The translations under genes and the position numbers were made by a program. A stretch of DNA of 64,000 nt from Actinoallomurus sp963850195. Its GTDB lineage: Bacteria; Actinomycetota; Actinomycetes; Streptosporangiales; Streptosporangiaceae. The notes below the pieces were generated by a model. That model was not told the DNA's origin and did no database searches. It worked only from the letters and a program-made list of their open reading frames with translations. The stretch lies in NCBI GenBank assembly GCA_963850195.1, contig CAWKKD010000005.1, positions 2,356,001 through 2,420,000 of the forward strand, given 5' to 3'. This document shows positions 8,734 through 17,253 of the stretch, piece by piece (position 1 is the stretch's first letter; each line of letters begins with the position of its first letter).

Positions 8734-10241
8734 CCCCTGAGCCCCACCTGACCCGTCTGGCCCGGGGTGGTGCGCTCAACCTGGTCGGCGCGGCGTCCGC
8801 GGGGCTCATGGGCCTCGCGTTGGTGTTCGCGGTCGCGCACACCTACTCGCAGCAGGTCGCCGGCGCCTTCTTCGCCACGACCTCGCTCTTCGTCATCCTT
8901 AACGCCGTGGCGGGCCTCGGCAGCGACGCCGGCCTGCTGCGCTGGCTGCCACGCCAGCTCGCCCACGGCGACCACGGCGCCGCCCGGCGTACGGTCCCGG
9001 TCGCGCTGGTCCCCGTGGTGGCGGTGGCGTGCCTGGCGGGCCTCGTCCTGGCGGTCGCCGCGCCCGCGCTGTCCGACGCGATCGGCGGCGGCCAGATCAC
9101 GCCGATGCTGCGGGTGCTCGCGATCTTCCTGCCGGTCGCCGCCGCGCACGACGCCGTCCTGGCCGCGACGCGCGGCCACGGGACCATGCGGCCCACGGTC
9201 GCGATCGAGAAGATCTTCCGTCAGGTGACGCAGGTCGCCGGCGTGCTGGTCGCCTCGCTCGTCACCACGAGCCCCGTGGCGCTGGCGCTGGCCTGGGCGC
9301 TGCCCTACCTCGCCGGGCTGGTCGTCGCGGTCGCCTGGTACCGGCGCATCGCGTCGCGCCTCGAGCGCGGTCCCGCCGACACCCGCACGCTCGCACGGGA
9401 GTTCTGGAGCTACACGACGCCACGCGCGGTCGCCCAGATCTGCCAGACCGCGCTCCAGCGCGCCGACATCGTCCTGATCGCCGCGCTCGCCTCGCCGCGT
9501 GAGGCCGCGATCTACACCGCGGCCACTCGTTTCATGGTCATCGGCCAGCTCGGCACCCAGGCGGTCCAGCAGGCCATGCAGCCCGCGGTGAGCCGCCTGC
9601 TCGCGCTGGAGGACCGCGAGGGCACCGCACGGGTCTTCGCGGGCTGTACGACGTGGACGGTCGCGCTCACCTGGCCCGTGCACCTGTCGGTGGCGGTCGC
9701 GGCACCGATCTACCTGTCCTCGTTCGGGCACGGTTACGCCGGTACGGGGCAGTACGCCACCGTCATCCTCGCGCTGGCCATGCTGCTGGCCACCGGCACG
9801 GGCCCGGTCGACGTGATGCTGCTGATGGCCGGCCGCAGCGGGCTGAGCCTGGCCAACAACGGCGCCGCCCTCGTGGTGGACCTGGCGCTGAACGCCGTGC
9901 TCATCCCCTGGCTCGGCGTCACCGGTGCCGCGATCGCCTGGGCCGCCGCGCTGGCCACCCGCAACATCCTGCCTCTCGTGCAGGTCAAGCGACTGTTCGG
10001 CATGACACCGACCGGCGTCGGCCTCGGCCTGGCCGCCGTCTCGGCGTTCGCGTGCTTCGGCGCGCTCCCCCTTCTCACCAGACTGATGTTCGGCACGACC
10101 GCCACGCTGGCGGGCTTGGTGCTCGGTGCCTGCTGCTATGCCGGGCTACTGTGGGCCGGGCGCAGCCGTCTGGCCCTTACCGCGTTCGCCGCGCTGTTGC
10201 CCGGCCGCAGACCCACCGGAGGAATGGCCCATGGTGCTTGA
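8730..10241 (+). CDS. Wzx-like polysaccharide flippase (MOP superfamily)
   Basis: The protein has 503 residues from an ATG that overlaps the previous stop (ATGA). About twelve to fourteen hydrophobic helices run through the whole length. The N-terminal segment (LARGGALNLVGAASAGLMGLAL) and the repeated bundle of six helices are typical of the polysaccharide biosynthesis/MVF family. In Wzx/Wzy-dependent systems this protein moves the undecaprenyl-diphosphate-linked repeat unit to the outer leaflet, where a Wzy enzyme (318-1679 here) polymerises it. MurJ is the main alternative, but the overlap with Wzz-like and methyltransferase genes favours an EPS flippase. Confidence 0.8.
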   Translation: MTPEPHLTRLARGGALNLVGAASAGLMGLALVFAVAHTYSQQVAGAFFATTSLFVILNAVAGLGSDAGLLRWLPRQLAHGDHGAARRTVPVALVPVVAVACLAGLVLAVAAPALSDAIGGGQITPMLRVLAIFLPVAAAHDAVLAATRGHGTMRPTVAIEKIFRQVTQVAGVLVASLVTTSPVALALAWALPYLAGLVVAVAWYRRIASRLERGPADTRTLAREFWSYTTPRAVAQICQTALQRADIVLIAALASPREAAIYTAATRFMVIGQLGTQAVQQAMQPAVSRLLALEDREGTARVFAGCTTWTVALTWPVHLSVAVAAPIYLSSFGHGYAGTGQYATVILALAMLLATGTGPVDVMLLMAGRSGLSLANNGAALVVDLALNAVLIPWLGVTGAAIAWAAALATRNILPLVQVKRLFGMTPTGVGLGLAAVSAFACFGALPLLTRLMFGTTATLAGLVLGACCYAGLLWAGRSRLALTAFAALLPGRRPTGGMAHGA

Positions 10242-11526
10242 CGAGATCGCGCGTGCGCGCAAGGGCGCCACGCGCCGGGCCAAGCAGGCGGTGAAGAAGA
10301 CCGGTCTCACGCCTCGTGGCCCGGTGTACGGCCGCCTCGTCGACGCCGGTCGTGCCGTGCCGATCCCGCCGAAGGCCCGCGTCGTGCTGTCCACCGCGCT
10401 GCTGCGCAGGCCCGGCCGGATCACGGTGCCGGTCGACCGGCTGCTGCTCGGCGCCCAGGCGGGCTGGACGGCCCGCGAGTTCGCCGACCGTACCCAGGAC
10501 CTGCTGTGGGCCTCCACCCGCGTGGTGGACGGGCCCCACGTCGGCCTGCTGCGCCTGACCGACCCGACCGACGAGGAGATCCTCGCGAGCCCGTACGGCC
10601 GGATGGCCCGGCGCTGCGTCGACGCGGGCGGCACCTACTTCGGCGCGGCCGACGACGCCGGGATCATCGCATCGGCGCGCAGGTTCCGCTCCGGCGAGGC
10701 CGGTGAGCGTCGGCCGGAGCAGAGCGGCCGCCTCGACCCGATCCTCGTCGCGCCGGTCCGCGGCACCGGCTACCACCAGGTGCTGGACGGTCACCACCGG
10801 CTCGCGCGAGCGGTCGCCGACGGCGAGACCTCCGTACGCGTCGTGACCAAGTGGCTACCCGTCACCACGCCGCTCCAGGACCTGCTGCTGCGGATGAGCT
10901 GGATCGACGGCAACAAGGAGCTCTACCAGCCGCTCACGGCGCCCGAGCTGGAGCAGGGCTGGTCGACCGTGCGCCGGTGCACCGACCGCCTCGAGAAGAT
11001 GCGAGCGTTCCTCGCCGAGCGCGGCATCACCGGCAGCTACCTCGACGTCGCGAGCTGCTACGGCTGGTTCGTGTCGGAGCTGGGCAAGGCCGGATTCGAC
11101 GCCTCCGGCATCGAGCGCGACCCGCTGGCCGTCCCGCTCGGCCGGGCCGCCTACGGTCTGCGCGAGGGCCAGATCAGCACCGGCGACGCCGTCGAGCTGC
11201 TCACGGATCCGGAGCGCACCTGGGACGTCGTGTCCTGCTTCAGCCTGCTGCACCACTTCGCGCTGGGCCGCGCCTCGGTCGGCGCCGAGGAGCTGGCCGG
11301 CCTGCTCGACGGGGTCACCGCGAAGGTCCTCTTCCTGGACACCGGCCAGGAGAACGAGTCCTGGTTCCGCACCTCGCTGGCCGGCTGGAACCCCGAGATG
11401 ATCGCCGACTTCCTCCGGAGCAACACCGGGTTCGACGAGGTCATCGACCTGGGTCCCGACGACGACGCCCGGCCGCCGTACGCCGACAACTACGGACGGC
11501 ACTTGTTCGCCTGCGTCCGCACATGA
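10231..11526 (+). CDS. ParB-like domain fused to a class I SAM methyltransferase
   Basis: The chosen start is the ATG at 10231, behind GGAGGAA and overlapping the flippase end by 11 bases, giving 431 residues. The N-terminal part ends in a ParB/Sulfiredoxin-like nuclease motif: a DPI segment followed by GHHRLARA at about residues 187-194. Residues 255-431 form a Rossmann methyltransferase with motif I LDVASCYGWF at about 271-280, an acidic IERD at the end of strand 2, and a CFSLLHHF motif IV/post-IV region. A FkbM- or UbiE-like small-molecule or sugar methyltransferase is likely. The ParB-like part may provide substrate or nucleotide binding rather than DNA binding. Its stop overlaps the next start. 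Confidence 0.7.
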   Translation: MVLDEIARARKGATRRAKQAVKKTGLTPRGPVYGRLVDAGRAVPIPPKARVVLSTALLRRPGRITVPVDRLLLGAQAGWTAREFADRTQDLLWASTRVVDGPHVGLLRLTDPTDEEILASPYGRMARRCVDAGGTYFGAADDAGIIASARRFRSGEAGERRPEQSGRLDPILVAPVRGTGYHQVLDGHHRLARAVADGETSVRVVTKWLPVTTPLQDLLLRMSWIDGNKELYQPLTAPELEQGWSTVRRCTDRLEKMRAFLAERGITGSYLDVASCYGWFVSELGKAGFDASGIERDPLAVPLGRAAYGLREGQISTGDAVELLTDPERTWDVVSCFSLLHHFALGRASVGAEELAGLLDGVTAKVLFLDTGQENESWFRTSLAGWNPEMIADFLRSNTGFDEVIDLGPDDDARPPYADNYGRHLFACVRT

Positions 11527-12638
11527 GGTCCGTAGCCGCCGTCGTGGTCCTCGCGGGCACGGTCGCCGCCGGACCGACGGCCGACGGGCATCGGCTCATG
11601 CTGGGTACGGTCGGGCAGACCCGGCAGGAGATCGAGCAGCGTGAGCACGAGACCGGCCACCGCCTGCCGGCCGTACGCGTCTTCCGCCGCTGGGACGAAC
11701 GCCTCCTCGACGGCAACCAGGCCTGGGCGCGCGGCACCGGCCACACGGTCTTCCTCTCGATCAAGTCGCGCTACAAGAACGGCTCGCTCATCGGCTGGCG
11801 CGACGTCGCCGCGGCGCGTCCGGGCAGCCAGTTGTACGCCGACATGCTCCGGCAGGCGGCTGAGATCCGGCGGTTCGGAGCCCAGGTCTACCTGGTGTTC
11901 AACCACGAGCCGGACGCCAAGACCTCGCGGCCGATGGGGGCTCCCGCCGACTTCGCCGCGGCCTGGCGCCACCTCGTCGACGTCTACCGCGCGGCCGGGG
12001 TGCGTAACGTCCGCTACGTGTGGACGCTGACCGGCGAGTCCTTCGCGGTCAACACCGGCGGTGGCCGCACCCGCGCCGACGCCTACTACCCCGGCGACGC
12101 GTACGTCGACGACATCGGCGCCGACACCTACAACTGGAACACCTGCCACTCGCGCGCCGGGTCCTGGCAGAGCCCGGCCGCGCTGCTCGACCCGCAGCGC
12201 CGGTTCGGCCTGCGCCACCCCGGCAAGGGCCTGATGCTGCTCGAGTGGGGCTCGGTCGAGGACCCGGCACGGCCGGGGCGCAAGGCCCAGTGGATGCGCG
12301 ACACGGCGGCGCTGCTCGCCACGCCCGCCTACCGGCAGTTCCGGGCGATCCTGCACTGGGACGACCGGCAGACCGGCATGCTCGCCAACACCACCTGTGA
12401 CTTCGACTACCGGACCTCGGGCGACACGATGGCCACGTGGCGCGCAATGGCGGCGACGCCCGCCCTCGCGGCGGCGACCCCGTGTGCCACCGGAGACTGC
12501 CTGCGCGTCCCGGCGGCCGCCAGGCACACGCGGCCCCGGCGGCTGCCGCTCGTGGCGGGCGGTGTGCCGGTCGCGGTAATCGTGGCGGGCCTGGTGGGCG
12601 TCAAGATCCGTAGAAGTCGAAAGAACGCCCGCTCATAG
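11523..12638 (+). CDS. Membrane-anchored GH26-like endo-glycosidase
   Basis: The protein has 371 residues from the ATG at 11523 (ATGA overlap). A short hydrophobic signal sequence (SVAAVVVLAGTVAAG) starts the protein. The catalytic barrel has an acid/base motif FNHEPD (Glu129) and a nucleophile motif LLEWGS (Glu241), 112 residues apart, as expected for GH26 beta-mannanase-type enzymes. The C-terminus carries one membrane helix (about 344-362, LPLVAGGVPVAVIVAGLVGV) followed by Arg/Lys residues, so the enzyme is tethered with its barrel outside. Secreted glycosidases of this kind in EPS operons trim or release polymer. It ends the operon and is related to the partial protein at the left edge. 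Confidence 0.7.
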   Translation: MRSVAAVVVLAGTVAAGPTADGHRLMLGTVGQTRQEIEQREHETGHRLPAVRVFRRWDERLLDGNQAWARGTGHTVFLSIKSRYKNGSLIGWRDVAAARPGSQLYADMLRQAAEIRRFGAQVYLVFNHEPDAKTSRPMGAPADFAAAWRHLVDVYRAAGVRNVRYVWTLTGESFAVNTGGGRTRADAYYPGDAYVDDIGADTYNWNTCHSRAGSWQSPAALLDPQRRFGLRHPGKGLMLLEWGSVEDPARPGRKAQWMRDTAALLATPAYRQFRAILHWDDRQTGMLANTTCDFDYRTSGDTMATWRAMAATPALAAATPCATGDCLRVPAAARHTRPRRLPLVAGGVPVAVIVAGLVGVKIRRSRKNARS

Positions 12639-12723
12639 CCTGCACGCCCATAATCGGGCGGTCCTGTCACGGAATGACTAGGCTCAGGCACCTGTAAGTG
12701 AACGAACGAGGAGCTGACCCCCC

Positions 12724-13407
12724 ATGGACATGCGCGTACGCCGCGCTTCGTTGCCCGCGGCACTGGCAGCCGCATTCCTGGTGCTCCTGGGCTGGCACGC
12801 CGTACCCGCCAGGGCCGCGAGCGTCGACCCCGAGCTGATCGTGGAGTCCGTCACGGAGGACGGCTACTACGTCGACTCCAGCGCGACCTACCTGAAGTCC
12901 GACTCCGACCTGGACCAGCTCCGGGCCTCCCTGGAGAAGGCCGGCCGGGCGGGCGTGGTCGTACTGCCCGCCGGGACCGCGATCGCCCCGGTGATGAGCC
13001 GGCTGCTGCAGTCGCCCAACCACAAGGCCACCTACGTGGTGCTGAGCGGCTCCCAGATGCAGGCGGCCTCCAACGGCCTGCCCAAGGCCACGGTCAACCG
13101 GATGGTCGCCAAGGCCTCCGCGGCCGGCACCCCCAAGGCCGAGGTGCTGTCCTTCCTGTCGCAGCTCAGCCCGACCCGGCGCGCCCACAGCACCCCGACG
13201 GCCAAGGACGGCAACGTCCCCAACCCGATCGCGTCGGACGACCCGTCCGACAGCAGCTCGGCAGCTCCCTCGGCCGCCAAGAAGGACGACTCCGGCAGCA
13301 ACGTCATGCTCTACGCCATCGGCGCGCTGGTCGTCGTCGTGGTGGTCGGCGCCGGCGGCTTCCTCGTGTCGCGCCGCAAGCGTGGCTCCGCGACGCCCGG
13401 CCTGTAA
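12724..13407 (+). CDS. Secreted single-pass membrane protein, DUF6676-like (Rv1476-like)
   Basis: The protein has 227 residues from the ATG at 12724. It has a signal peptide (to about residue 30, ending PARAAS) and a compact extracellular alpha/beta domain. A Ser/Asp/Pro-rich linker occupies about 150-190, and a C-terminal helix (MLYAIGALVVVVVVGAGGFLV) is followed by RRKR. The arrangement and the opening after the signal (DPELIVESVTEDGYYVDSSA) resemble actinobacterial DUF6676/Rv1476-like membrane proteins of unknown function. The assignment is from memory of the family and moderate. It has its own upstream gap of 85 bases and a strong terminator after it, so it is a single-gene unit. Confidence 0.65.
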   Translation: MDMRVRRASLPAALAAAFLVLLGWHAVPARAASVDPELIVESVTEDGYYVDSSATYLKSDSDLDQLRASLEKAGRAGVVVLPAGTAIAPVMSRLLQSPNHKATYVVLSGSQMQAASNGLPKATVNRMVAKASAAGTPKAEVLSFLSQLSPTRRAHSTPTAKDGNVPNPIASDDPSDSSSAAPSAAKKDDSGSNVMLYAIGALVVVVVVGAGGFLVSRRKRGSATPGL

Positions 13408-13419
13408 ACCGCATCGCCG

Positions 13420-13450
13420 AACGCCCGGACGCCCTCCGCGTCCGGGCGTT
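13420..13450 (+). terminator. Intrinsic terminator after the DUF6676-like gene
   Basis: A perfect 13-bp stem (13420-13432 with 13438-13450) has a five-base loop and lies 12 bases after the stop codon. It is followed only by a short T-containing stretch. Strong G+C hairpins with weak T tails are usual actinobacterial terminators. Confidence 0.75.
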
Positions 13451-13507
13451 TCGCATGAGGCGTGCGAGGATCGAATGGACCGTCCATCGCATCCGAAAGG
13501 CGCCTTG

Positions 13508-13972
13508 ATGTCTCCGAAGATCGCGACCGCCCAGCAGGTCGACCGGGACGCGCTGCTGGACTTCCTGCGGCCTCGCCACCACGGCCTGCTCGCGACCACC
13601 CGCGCCGACGGACGGCCACAGCTGTCGCCCGTGACGTGCGGCGTCGACGGCGAGGGCCGGATCATGGTCTCCACCTACCCCGAACGCGCCAAGGCGAGGA
13701 ACGCCCGCCGCGACGACCGCGCGTCGATCTGCGTCCTGTCCGACGAGTGGGACGGCCCGTACGTCCAGGTCGACGGGCGCGCCGAGGTGCTCGACATGCC
13801 CGAGGCGGTCGACGCCCTCGTCGAGTACTACCGCCGCATCGCCGGCGAGCACCCCGACTGGGACGAATACCGCGAGGCCATGCACCGCCAGAACAAGTCG
13901 CTGCTGCGGATCGAGATCGACCGCTGGGGCCCGATCGCCACCGGCGGCTTCCCGCCCGGCCACCAGGCCTGA
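13508..13972 (+). CDS. PPOX-class F420-dependent oxidoreductase
   Basis: The protein has 154 residues from the ATG at 13508, preceded by AAAGG at a seven-base spacing. An ATG 33 bases upstream lacks a ribosome site. The split-barrel FMN/F420-binding fold shows as LLATTRADGRPQLSPVT near residues 27-43, then IMVSTYPERAKARNARRD, in which the Lys/Arg cluster binds the cofactor phosphate. A terminal RIEIDRWGPIATG follows. These features fit the TIGR03618-type PPOX family, which reduces small substrates with F420H2. The substrate is unknown. It is convergent with the broken Ddn-type gene, another F420-linked function, with four bases between stops. Confidence 0.85.
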   Translation: MSPKIATAQQVDRDALLDFLRPRHHGLLATTRADGRPQLSPVTCGVDGEGRIMVSTYPERAKARNARRDDRASICVLSDEWDGPYVQVDGRAEVLDMPEAVDALVEYYRRIAGEHPDWDEYREAMHRQNKSLLRIEIDRWGPIATGGFPPGHQA

Positions 13973-13976
13973 CCGC

Positions 13977-14232
13977 TCACGCGTCCAGGTCGACCCGGAT
14001 GGTCAGCGGGTTCGTGTCCAGCAGGCGTACGGCCAGGCCGTTGAGGCGCGGCAGCCGGCCCAGCCGCTCCACCGGTTCGTCGTCCGACAGCAGGTGCGCG
14101 GTGCCGGTATACCAGCGGCCTCCGGTCCGCACGCGTACGCGAGGGTTCGCGGCGATGTTGCGCACGTAACCTGCGTCCAGGCCGTGCTCACTGACCAGCC
14201 AGCGTCACCACGCGTCGTTTCGCGTCCGGCAT
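13977..14232 (-). pseudogene. Ddn-type deazaflavin-dependent nitroreductase gene with internal deletion
   Basis: The ATG at 14232 opens with MPDAKRRVVT, the usual N-terminus of this small nitroreductase family, but the frame stops after 14 codons. In another frame, immediately downstream, the sequence WLVSEHGLDAGYVRNIAANP continues without a stop to LTIRVDLDA at 13980, which is the family's conserved C-terminal half. The middle (the VNPPVR...TGRRSG region, roughly 55 codons) is missing and the two halves are out of frame. The ORF from the internal ATG at 14165 could still make a 62-residue fragment. The family length is about 140 residues. The gene is most likely dead. Confidence 0.7.
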
Positions 14233-14250
14233 CGCGCCTCCCGGCAGCGG

Positions 14251-15513
14251 TCAGCGGTTGTCCATGATCATGCCGGCGGCGACGGTGGCGTTGGTGGACT
14301 CGTCGATGAGGATGAAGCCACCGGTGTCGCGGTTACGGCCGTAGTCGTCGGCGAAGAGCGGCTGGGTGACCCGCAGGGCCACGCGGCCGATCTCGTTCAG
14401 CTCCAGCGAGTCGGCGTCCTCGTCCCGGTGCAGGGTGTTGACGTCGATCCGGTAGTGCAGGTCCTTGACCATCGCACGGGCGGTCCGCGTCGTGTGCTTG
14501 ATGACCAGCTTGCTGCGCGGCGTGAGCTTCCGCTCGTCCGACATCCAGCAGACCATCGCCTCGACGTCCTGAGTGACCTGCGGCCGGTTGTTGGGCCGGC
14601 AGATCATGTCGCCGCGCGAGATGTCGATGTCGTCCTCGAGCAGGAGCGTCACCGACATCGGCGCGTACGCGATGTCGACCGGGCCGTCGGCCGTGTCGAT
14701 CTGCTTGATCCGCGTGGTCAGCCCGGACGGCAGGTGCATGACCTCGTCGCCCGGCTTGAGCACGCCGCCCGCGATCTGCCCGGCGTAGCCGCGGTAGTCG
14801 TGCAGCTCCGCGTCGGTCGACATCTGCGGCCGGATCACGTACTGCACCGGGAATCGCACGTCGATCAGGTTGCGGTCGGAGGCGATGTGGAGGTTCTCCA
14901 GGTGGTGCAGGAGAGAGGGCCCGTCGTACCAGCCCATGTTCGCCGAGCGCTCGACGACGTTGTCGCCGTGCAGCGCCGAGATCGGGATGAAGCTGAGGTC
15001 GGCGACGGACAGCTTGGCGGCGAAGGAGGTGAACTCCTCCTTGATCCGCTCGAAGGTCGCCTGGTCGTAGTCGACGAGGTCCATCTTGTTGACCGCGAGC
15101 ACAAGGTGTGGCACCCGCAGCAGCGTCGTCAGGAACGCGTGGCGCCGCGACTGCTCCAGTAGGCCCTTGCGCGCGTCGACCAGGATGATCGCCAGGTCGG
15201 CGGTCGACGCGCCGGTCACCATGTTCCGGGTGTACTGGATGTGCCCCGGGGTGTCGGCGATGATGAACTTCCGCTTGGGCGTGGCGAAGTAGCGGTAGGC
15301 CACGTCGATCGTGATGCCCTGCTCACGCTCGGCGCGCAGGCCGTCGGTGAGCAGCGCGAGGTTGGTGTACTCCTCGCCGCGGTCCCGGCTGGTGCGCTCG
15401 ACGGCCTCGATCTGGTCTTCGAAGATCGACTTGGAGTCGAACAGCAGCCGCCCGATGAGAGTCGACTTGCCGTCGTCGACGGAGCCGGCGGTGGCGAACC
15501 TCAGGATGTCCAT
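14251..15513 (-). CDS. cysN: Sulfate adenylyltransferase large (GTPase) subunit
   Basis: The protein has 420 residues from the ATG at 15513. The G1 loop GSVDDGKST is at residues 10-18, G3 is DTPGH and G4 is NKMD, all characteristic of the EF-Tu-like GTPase CysN. The C-terminal beta-barrels end cleanly at IMDNR, with no APS-kinase (CysC) fusion, which would add about 200 residues. With CysD it forms APS from ATP and sulfate, driven by GTP hydrolysis. It lies two bases after cysD and is clearly co-transcribed. No cysC is seen in the window, so PAPS synthesis needs an APS kinase encoded elsewhere. Confidence 0.95.
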   Translation of the reverse strand: MDILRFATAGSVDDGKSTLIGRLLFDSKSIFEDQIEAVERTSRDRGEEYTNLALLTDGLRAEREQGITIDVAYRYFATPKRKFIIADTPGHIQYTRNMVTGASTADLAIILVDARKGLLEQSRRHAFLTTLLRVPHLVLAVNKMDLVDYDQATFERIKEEFTSFAAKLSVADLSFIPISALHGDNVVERSANMGWYDGPSLLHHLENLHIASDRNLIDVRFPVQYVIRPQMSTDAELHDYRGYAGQIAGGVLKPGDEVMHLPSGLTTRIKQIDTADGPVDIAYAPMSVTLLLEDDIDISRGDMICRPNNRPQVTQDVEAMVCWMSDERKLTPRSKLVIKHTTRTARAMVKDLHYRIDVNTLHRDEDADSLELNEIGRVALRVTQPLFADDYGRNRDTGGFILIDESTNATVAAGMIMDNR

Positions 15514-15515
15514 CT

Positions 15516-16445
15516 CTAGAAGTACCCCTCACGCTTGCGGTCTTCCATGGCGGCCTCGCTGGCCCGGTCGTCGGCGCGGGTCTGGCCGCGCTCGGTGATC
15601 CGGGTGGCCGCGATCTCCTCGATCACCGTGTCGAGGGTGGCCGCGCTGGACTCGACGGCGCCGGTGCAGCTCATGTCGCCGACGGTCCGGTAGCGGACCG
15701 TGGCCTCGAACAGCGGCTCGTCCTCGCCACGGTTGGAGTAGGGACTGTCGGCGAGCAGCATGCCGTCGCGTTCGAAGACGGTGCGGGTGTGCGCGAAGTA
15801 GATCGAGGGGATCTCCAGGGCCTCACGCTTGAGGTAGTCCCAGATGTCGAGCTCGGTCCAGTTGGACAGCGGGAAGACCCGGATGTGCTCGCCCTGGCGG
15901 ATCCGGGTGTTGTAGAGGCTCCACAGCTCCGGCCGCTGGTTCTTCGGGTCCCACTGGCCGAAGTCGTCGCGGAAGGAGAAGACCCGCTCCTTGGCGCGTG
16001 CCTTCTCCTCGTCACGCCGGGCGCCGCCGAACGCGGCGTCGAACCGGTGCTCCTCGATCGCGTCCAGCAGCGCGGTGATCTGAAGGCGGTTGCGGCTGGC
16101 CCGCCGGCCCGTCTCCTCGACCACGCGGCCCTTGTCGATCGCCTCCTGCACGGAGGCGATGACGAGGCGGATGCCGAGATCGTCGACCCGACGGTCCCGG
16201 TATTCGAGGACCTCGGGGAAGTTGTGGCCGGTGTCGACGTGCATGACGGGGAACGGGATGCGCGCGGGCCAGAAGGCCTTCTCCGCGAGCCGCAGCATCG
16301 TGATGCTGTCCTTGCCGCCGGAGAACAGCAGGACGGGCCGTTCGAACTCGGCCGCGACCTCCCGCATGATGTGAATCGCCTCGGCCTCGAGGACGTCGAG
16401 CTGGGACGTCCGGTAGTCGCGGGCGTCCGCGGTGGTGCGCTGCAT
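15516..16445 (-). CDS. cysD: Sulfate adenylyltransferase small subunit
   Basis: The protein has 309 residues from the ATG at 16445. The PP-loop SGGKDS is at about residues 43-48, followed by the HVDTGHNFPE motif and the conserved AFGGARRDEEKARAKER block and NWTELDIWDYL. All are hallmarks of the adenylylating subunit of the heterodimeric ATP sulfurylase. The C-terminal DDRASEAAMEDRKREGYF is the normal end, so the gene is full length. It heads cysD-cysN. The gap to cysQ upstream is only 25 bases, so cysQ-cysD-cysN probably form one transcript for sulfate activation and PAP removal. Confidence 0.95.
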   Translation of the reverse strand: MQRTTADARDYRTSQLDVLEAEAIHIMREVAAEFERPVLLFSGGKDSITMLRLAEKAFWPARIPFPVMHVDTGHNFPEVLEYRDRRVDDLGIRLVIASVQEAIDKGRVVEETGRRASRNRLQITALLDAIEEHRFDAAFGGARRDEEKARAKERVFSFRDDFGQWDPKNQRPELWSLYNTRIRQGEHIRVFPLSNWTELDIWDYLKREALEIPSIYFAHTRTVFERDGMLLADSPYSNRGEDEPLFEATVRYRTVGDMSCTGAVESSAATLDTVIEEIAATRITERGQTRADDRASEAAMEDRKREGYF

Positions 16446-16470
16446 CAGGAAAACGCTCCCGGGTCGGCTC

Positions 16471-17238
16471 TTACAGGACGGCCCGGATGCCGGCGAGCAG
16501 CGACGGCGCGAGATCCGGGTGGCATACCAGGATATCCGGGAGGCTGACGTCCTCTTGGTTGTAGGTCAGGGCAGAGCCGTCGATCCGCGACGCGTGGGCG
16601 CCCGCGGCGTGTGCGACGGCGACCGGGGCCGCGGAGTCCCACTCGTACTGGCCGCCCGCGTGTACGTAGGCGTCCACGTCTCCGAGCAGCACCGATGCGA
16701 CCTTGGCACCGGCCGACCCGATCTGGACGAGCTCCACCTCGAACTCGAGATGCTCCGCGAGCCGCCGGGTGAACTCCGGCGGACGGCTCCGGCTCACCGC
16801 GATCCGAACGCGATCGGAGGCCACGCCCGGCAGCGCGATCGGCTCGGCGGTGGAGAGCGTACGCGCGCGGCCGGGCAGCGCGACCGCACCCGCGGTCAGC
16901 TCTCCGGTCGCGGGCCCCGTCCGCTCCCACAGGGCGACGTGCACCGCCCAGTCAGAGCGGCCCTCCTCGGCGTACTCACGCGTGCCGTCGAGCGGGTCGA
17001 TGATCCACACGCGGTCGGCGTCGAGGCGGGCGGGATCGTCCTTACCCTCCTCGCTGAGCACGACGTCGTCGGGGCGCTGTCGTGCGAGCGCATCGGTCAG
17101 GAGGACATGGGACTCGCGGTCGCCCGCGTCCCGAAGGCCCCGTACGTCGGAGAAACCGCGATCGGAGCGGAGGCGCAGCAGCAGGCTGCCCGCCTCCGTC
17201 GCGAGTTCCTGCGCGAGGGCATGGTCGTCGTGCGTCAC
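16471..17238 (-). CDS. cysQ: 3'(2'),5'-bisphosphate nucleotidase
   Basis: The protein has 255 residues from the ATG at 17238. The FIG/inositol-monophosphatase metal sites are visible: LSEEGKDD near residue 66, the WIIDPLDGTREY motif near 85-96, and WDSAAPVAVAHAAG near 205, which carries the third metal ligand. The enzyme dephosphorylates PAP (3'-phosphoadenosine 5'-phosphate) to AMP, relieving product inhibition of sulfotransferases and PAPS reductase. Its position between cysD and the EPS sugar-transferase gene fits both sulfate assimilation and support for the sulfotransferase at 2803-3645. Confidence 0.9.
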   Translation of the reverse strand: MTHDDHALAQELATEAGSLLLRLRSDRGFSDVRGLRDAGDRESHVLLTDALARQRPDDVVLSEEGKDDPARLDADRVWIIDPLDGTREYAEEGRSDWAVHVALWERTGPATGELTAGAVALPGRARTLSTAEPIALPGVASDRVRIAVSRSRPPEFTRRLAEHLEFEVELVQIGSAGAKVASVLLGDVDAYVHAGGQYEWDSAAPVAVAHAAGAHASRIDGSALTYNQEDVSLPDILVCHPDLAPSLLAGIRAVL

Positions 17239-17253
17239 GTACTTCTCTCTAGG

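Noticed and set aside
14251..16445. CysC (APS kinase) fused to CysN
   Set aside because: CysN ends at the normal family length with no kinase domain or additional P-loop.
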